Under the pieces are notes generated by a model. The model saw only the letters and a program-made list of their open reading frames with translations. It was not told where the DNA came from and ran no database searches. DNA of 64,000 bases from assembly GCA_037903355.1 (NCBI GenBank), contig JBAJFE010000014.1, positions 992,001 to 1,056,000 of the forward strand, given 5' to 3'. The position numbers and the translations under genes were made by a program. Every line of letters begins with the position of its first letter. Position 1 is the first letter of the stretch. Source of the stretch: Trichuris trichiura. Taxonomy: Eukaryota; Nematoda; Enoplea; Trichinellida; Trichuridae. Below are positions 59,078 to 64,000 of the stretch, one piece after another.

Positions 59078-62000
59078 CAGACTGTTTTTTGTAGCTTATT
59101 AATACAAGACGAATTTTACTCAAATGACTTTATCAATCTATGAGATTCGTCGTTTGATCCCTACCCCAGCTGAAGGTAAGCGCGTATCCATGTTTGTCCC
59201 TTTGGGGATGCAGAATTTAGCTACAGCGCGGAGCAGCAATCGAATTAGTGAACGTGAAAGGAAGTTAGTTTTTTTAGATTGTAATCAGTGCTTCGTCTGC
59301 GCACTTTGCAACACAAAACATACACCACAGCTTCAGGCTGGCGTTAATCATTACAGGCAAGAACGTTGCTGATGCAGGCTTATCACTGTTGTAGCTTTGA
59401 AAAACTGACTTGTCTAATCTACGCTTATCGAGCTAAGGCTTCTTCACCTTCACAGAAAAGCACATAAAGTTCTTTAGAGACTATGCAGGTGAAAAGTTTT
59501 CCCTTTATTGTTAAAGGTCCGTCTGTTGGTAATGGAACACTTAGAGAATAAGTCATTCCAAGAAAGGCTTTGGCCAACCCCAATTCGAATATGCTGTTCA
59601 TCGAGCTCAGGAAGTTACGTAGTTTGAACTTTGGCAACACGGATTGAAGCATGTCATTATGTCGTAAAGTTATCTGACGCATAGCATATGACTGAACAGC
59701 CATTAAATTACTAAAATCGATGCCCATTACTAAGGCAACTCATGTACCTTAGAGATTGATTTCCTTAGCAAGCCAAACTGGCATACGCCTTTGTTAAGTT
59801 TTACGTTTTCAATCTGCTTGCTGTACAGGCTCTTCGAAGACTGTACGATGGCTTTAAGTAAAATCTGCTTTGGGCGCTAAGACGGACCTTTGACGCTCCT
59901 TTCTGAAGCATCCTGTTTACAAGCACTGAAGTAAAGCCGCTGACTGAGCGGGAAAGTTTCTGCTGTGAGCAGAAAGCGAGTTAATTCACGGAATAACATT
60001 CCCAATGCCAACAAAACAAAATGAACGGTTAAAAAAGCGGGTTGAGAGAAGCTCTGTGAATCAGAAATGCTAAAACAATCAAAGTTGACACGACCAACAC
60101 AGGCTGACAACGTACTTAACCTTATCTCCATATGCAAATGAAGGCTGGCTTGTCATTGAAGCAGAAGCTACGTGCACATGCATAATCAGGCTTCGCGATA
60201 AAACCTTGACGTTCAAAGGGCATACGTTTGCATTGGTCGTCGCGACAGGAATGCTTAGTTGTAGACAAGAATGAACAATCGAACTAACTGCTCCAATTCG
60301 CGGGAGCTTTTTCCCCAACGGAATTGTTATTCTTTAAAGGATATGTTGGCTAGGAAAAATGCAGCTATGCGAATCAGGTCAGTTCGTTGCATTGGAACTA
60401 AAGTGGAAATTTAAGTCTGCGATTTATGCGCGGTTGTCGGGCACGTGGATCGAATACCGCTGTCAAAACGTATTTTCGCCTGGCACGCAGGTGGAAACAG
60501 AGGTATTTAAACCAAAATTAAACGAACGAAGGAAGAAGAGCCCAAAGGAAAGCCGACGGGAGCAACCTTTGCGAACTGCGCAATTTATTATGGTTTTCTA
60601 AGAGGAAATGAGAAATGAAGGCTGAAGTAGGCTTCCTGTGCAATTCAGTCATTCCCTTTGGCTGTACGATCATGTTGCTAAAGGATACGCAATCATAGCG
60701 CGTAGCTATTTTGTCAGCGGCGATGTGCAGTTGACGTACATTCGAAAACCTCAAATAACGTTAACAACTTTTTCCATCTTGCAAGGAGGACAATTTTTTC
60801 GAACTTCTCGAAACGGCACCACTTCAAAACTAGTCAGTGCTCCAAATGCTAGCTTTGTTACCACTGTACTGTAAGGTCAAATGGCTTCCGAAGGCTGCTT
60901 TATCTTTTTCACTCAATACACGCCTAAGTTGAATAGGTGTCTGCCCAGCAAATCAACATTTCGTTCATAGCGTTGTAGCTAAGCAATCTTAGTGACGGAC
61001 TCTCCCAAGAAAATAGCAAAAATATGGGATTTGTTCAATTTTACGATTTCTGAATATGCCGTACGCCGGTAGGCGCAACTGTTTCCTGTCCACGGCCGAA
61101 CGGGTATTTCAAAGTGACATTGAACGCGCGCGCAATACAATGCCATTATGTCTAAGTATGCGCGCACAAACTTAATAGGCTATTGTACTGGAGGTGAGCC
61201 CAACCAACCAGCCGAAAGAGCTAAATGGTGCGTTCCTCTTAGAAGGATCAGATTTTTTCAAATAAAGCGCGTCGCACTCAGCAGGACGCCCTCGGCTGGC
61301 CTCTGTTTGTTCACGCCTCGATTGCCAAGGGAATGCGTTTCGGAAAGTGTACTTTTCCGGCCGCTTAACCGCCGCTGCGGCGTTGACCCTAATTCAAGCA
61401 CCGGCAAAGTCCATGTTTGCTCGTCGGATGCACTTTTTCTTCAACTTCCGAAGTCCACCTGGGCCAACAGCAATGGGCAATTGTAGGACATAGAGCAATC
61501 GTTGGTGTCAATGAAATGAGCGCCCACAATAGGCAATCGTACAGTACCCCGCATGGAGCGCGACCGAGAGGCGCCCAAGAAGACATCACTATATCATTGA
61601 CGAGACGCCGATAAGTCGGAAGAAACACCTGTGGCCGTGGCTCGGCACCTCCCACGAGCTCGGCCCTTTCGGAGGTTTGCCGATGCAGGTGTTGCCTTTT
61701 GGCACAACAGGACGTTAGCCAGCCTGATCCTCTTATCAGTTCGTCCATGGGTCAGTTGCTCTGGAAGCTTGCGGTGGTCAATTCGCCATAGCTTTAATTG
61801 ACCCTGGAAAGAGAAAAGCGATAAGTAAATCGGGCACCCCTCTGCCTGCTTGAATGCCTATGGGCAAACATCCAGAAATAAGAGGAAGAAAGTGTGACAT
61901 GCCAAGTTGGGAGAAACTGTGCCAAATCAAAATGTAGGGATATTGGTCAGATAAATGATGTCTAATGGAAACCTATTACCACTTTCTTTCTTTTTCATTG

Positions 62001-62385
62001 AACAGCCGGCAGGCGCTGCACTATACACGAAACCACCTGTTGTTACGCTCACTGTCGTTGTTTGTCATAAACTGCCTATTCGGGGAGTTATGTCTATTGA
62101 ACGGGCTATGGAGCTCCGATTATCCGACTCGAGTAGCAGCAATTCCTCTTTGATAAGCACAGCATTTCTTTGCAGACGCCATGGATTCTATTTGGCGCAA
62201 CAAACTAGCTCAGCTCTAACGTTAACTCGATCACAAGTGCTATTTTGACGCCCGGATAGGTCCCAACAGGGTTCCCTTGAGTCAATTTCATCTCAGGGTA
62301 CCCCATCGATGAAAACGCTCACTGTTCCATAGTTACTAGATGAAAAGCAATTGCGCTGAACCAATACAATTAGCCCAGCTAAACC
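59078..62385. other. Spacer between the two Id-like genes
   Basis: No exon that can be supported. The 100-codon minus-strand frame 59727-59425 and several others have no recognised similarity. One octamer occurs at 60132-60139. Confidence 0.5.
60132..60139 (+). promoter_or_regulatory. Octamer ATGCAAAT between the Id-like genes
   Basis: Exact octamer in CATATGCAAATGAAG; fourth of the group. Confidence 0.3.
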
Positions 62386-62394
62386 GGCCAATCA
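62386..62394 (+). promoter_or_regulatory. CCAAT box (GGCCAATCA) before Id-like gene 2
   Basis: Same nine bases as at 57645, only 17 bp before the first ATG (62411). If it is a real promoter element, translation probably begins at the second in-frame ATG near 62474. Confidence 0.35.
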
Positions 62395-62410
62395 ACGAGA
62401 GGCAGCTAGC

Positions 62411-62766
62411 ATGACCGGTTGTCAGAAGTTGGGAATCCACCCTTGCCTTCGCATTTGGCGCGTAAGAGACGACATGAGCGTAAGGCGACGTACCGAGCTT
62501 CGCAGATTGCGAACAAGGGCGCGAAAGCGACTAGACACCACGAGACTCCTTGAAGCGTTGGTCTACAAGCGACTGCGGGCAATGGTGCCCGGCGTGCCAA
62601 AGAAGAGCCCTGTGACCAAAATGCAATTGCTGCAGCACGTGCTCGACTACATCTATGACCTGCAGGAGCAGCTACGCGAACCGGTCCAGCCCGAGGCAAC
62701 TCCAGTGACCGTCGAAGGTGAGGATACCCAATTTTCAGCCGACGTTCTTCGTCCGCTATGTCGGTG
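62411..62766 (+). CDS. Id-like HLH protein 2, first exon(s)
   Basis: Paralogue of the protein at 57993. HLH: LEALVYKRLRAMVPGVPKKS then PVTKMQLLQHVLDYIYDLQE, strongly Id-like (LxxLVPxxP...KxxxLQHVIDYIxDLQ). Unlike paralogue 1 it has a basic-looking leader (SVRRRTELRRLRTRARKRLD), yet without the Glu of a bHLH E-box-reading region next to helix 1. The open frame runs to a stop at 62767, but CTATGTCG/GTGAGTCGC at about 62757-62773 is a good splice donor, so a further exon is likely, as in Id genes with an intron after the HLH. The start is either ATG 62411 or about 62474. Confidence 0.72.
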
Positions 62767-62774
62767 AGTCGCGC

Positions 62775-63718
62775 GCCGACCCGAAAATTGCTGCAGAATT
62801 CCTTGTTTACTTGTTTCGACAATGCACACTCTCTTGCTCGTAGTGGCACGATCCGGTTTTACAGTTTGCGCGTGTTCGCTTCAGTTGCAGAATAAACATT
62901 GTACCCCTTGAACGTATACGTCCACGCATTGCATCGCACTGGCACGTAGGTCACTGCATAGAAACTGCACAGCGATACTGCGGTATAAAATAATTATGAT
63001 CCACCGTAAGTTCGTGCTATCGCTGGTCACAGCTGACATTGAAGGTCAAACAGGTTAGTTGAACAAACTTAGCTGATACAGAAGAGGAGAGTGTATCACA
63101 TGGTTTGAGGATCGCACCATTTTAAGTCTACAATTTCACGCTGCGGCCAGTCAGTCGGTCCCGTTCAGCTGTTCCAATCGAATTCAAGCCGTCACATTCC
63201 TCCTGGAACAATATCCATAACGCCAGCAACAGCTGTTGCCGGTTGGCGTAAGCGCCATCGTTCACCAGGCTCGTATGGGGGCGATCGCTGTCCAAGTAGC
63301 GGTCAAAAATTGTTCATGGCTATTCGATGCCAACAGAAATTGAACCCTTTGAACAGCCGACGGTCACTATTAAGGCCAAGCCGATGATGTGAAAAACGTG
63401 AATCATTTTTCCAAGAGAAAAAGCTGCCAGTTGCTCCCTGCTAACTGGATGATATCCATCTGCTTCCAATTCATTCCCAAATCAGAAACCACCGCCGCTG
63501 CGCACCAACTGCCGAAGGGGTTCAATAGCGCCAATCTCATGACACAGAGACGACTAGTTTAATCCCACTGAGAACGGAAATGGGCCCGCTGATCGAACAC
63601 GCAAATTGGTATAGCAATTTTCTGAGCACGACAGCTTCTTCCACCAAGTCGTGTTGAAAAAACGCCATTCGGATGGTGTAACGACAGTCGGCTAAAAGCA
63701 ATACAGAACCATACATAC
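62775..63718. other. Interval after Id-like gene 2
   Basis: The last exon of Id-like 2 is expected in or beyond this stretch but is too short to identify by eye. Nothing else is supported. Confidence 0.4.
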
Positions 63719-63958
63719 GCGAACTATCGGTTGCTGTCCCACCAAATCGGATTTTCGAAGCCGGAGAAACGAGTCACGCAGTGCAAAGCCAATTTCGGCA
63801 TTGAAATCGATCATTAGATGAATGCCATCTTCGCGCAGCTTGTAAATTACGTCTCTGGCAAAGGGATAGCGGGAAATTCGTTTCAGAGGCTTTAACATGT
63901 CAAATGATGATCGCAACTTTGTCAGTGGAGATCCTGTCACAAGGTTGGCACTAATTGC
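63719..63958 (-). CDS. Unidentified internal exon of a minus-strand gene running off the window
   Basis: An 80-codon open stretch bounded by a plausible acceptor (TTTCACTTGCAAG) and donor (GTTCGC/GTATGT). Translation contains SANLVTGSPLTKLRSSFDML, KRISRYPFARDVIYKLREDG, HLMIDFNAEIGFALRDSFLR, with the hydrophobic periodicity of a folded domain. The family is not recognised. Upstream exons would lie beyond position 64000. Confidence 0.45.
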
Positions 63959-64000
63959 TTGCAAGTGAAACGGAAAATCGAAATGTCTCGTTGTAAATGC

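Noticed and set aside
61389..61748. 119-codon minus-strand frame
   Set aside because: Composition follows local GC content, Cys/Trp/Leu scatter without periodicity, no similarity recognised.

Overview
The window is animal nuclear DNA, most likely from a nematode. Genes are split by many short GT-AG introns (often 46-70 bp), there are no operon-like bacterial features, and the recognisable proteins are metazoan: UNC-16/JIP3, proteasome subunit Rpn12/PSMD8, SLC30A9, a KCTD2/5/17-type BTB protein, a tetraspanin, a LOTUS-Tudor germ-granule protein, PITHD1, cyclin Y and two Id-like HLH proteins. The nematode assignment is an inference from gene compactness, an MSP/ASH-like protein and a secreted cysteine-rich protein that resembles no vertebrate family I know. 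The species cannot be named from sequence alone. All exon models were built by eye from protein similarity, splice signals and reading phase. No database search was possible.

Layout. 60-10372 (+): unc-16/JIP3, with a 182-bp tandem duplication in one intron and a Penelope-like retroelement (PLE) in another. 12170-14013 (+): PSMD8, eight exons. 17575-14128 (-): secreted cysteine-rich protein with a C-terminal hydrophobic tail; its first intron holds two MITEs. 21944-21103 (-): MSP-like protein. 28260-22688 (-): SLC30A9, ten exons, with a 2.6-kb Tigger-type DNA transposon inside intron 2. 29873-29067 (-): KCTD protein, including one GC-AG intron. 30748-32156 (+): tetraspanin. 34105-39400 (+): LOTUS-Tudor protein. 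42352-41602 (-): PITHD1. 48152-42858 (-): cyclin Y, whose fifth intron carries a 1.66-kb palindrome. 48-57.9 kb: gene-poor and repeat-bearing. 57993-58292 and 62411-62766 (+): two Id-like HLH genes. 63958-63719 (-): an unidentified exon that belongs to a gene running off the window.

The most striking content is a family of long-hairpin insertions. Nine elements (5008, 19470, 33058, 34667, 40307, 40489, 44421, 49793 and 50465) share one design: two near-perfect inverted arms, a 35-45-nt single-copy tail on one side only, often with a CCGTACCAA- or CCGTTAC-like core, and, in six or seven cases, a 12-14-bp target-site duplication. The largest contains a decayed PLE with reverse transcriptase and GIY-YIG endonuclease between its arms, so the small hairpins look like non-autonomous derivatives of an inverted-pLTR PLE. 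One hairpin is inserted inside an arm of another, with a perfect 14-bp duplication. Several hairpin arms carry a conserved GACCC/GGGTC stem flanked by CTGAAGA and GAAA, which recalls a hammerhead ribozyme core but does not fully match it.

The protein genes do not form an obvious pathway. Two (PSMD8, PITHD1) relate to the proteasome, and the germ-granule type LOTUS-Tudor gene sits in a transposon-rich neighbourhood.
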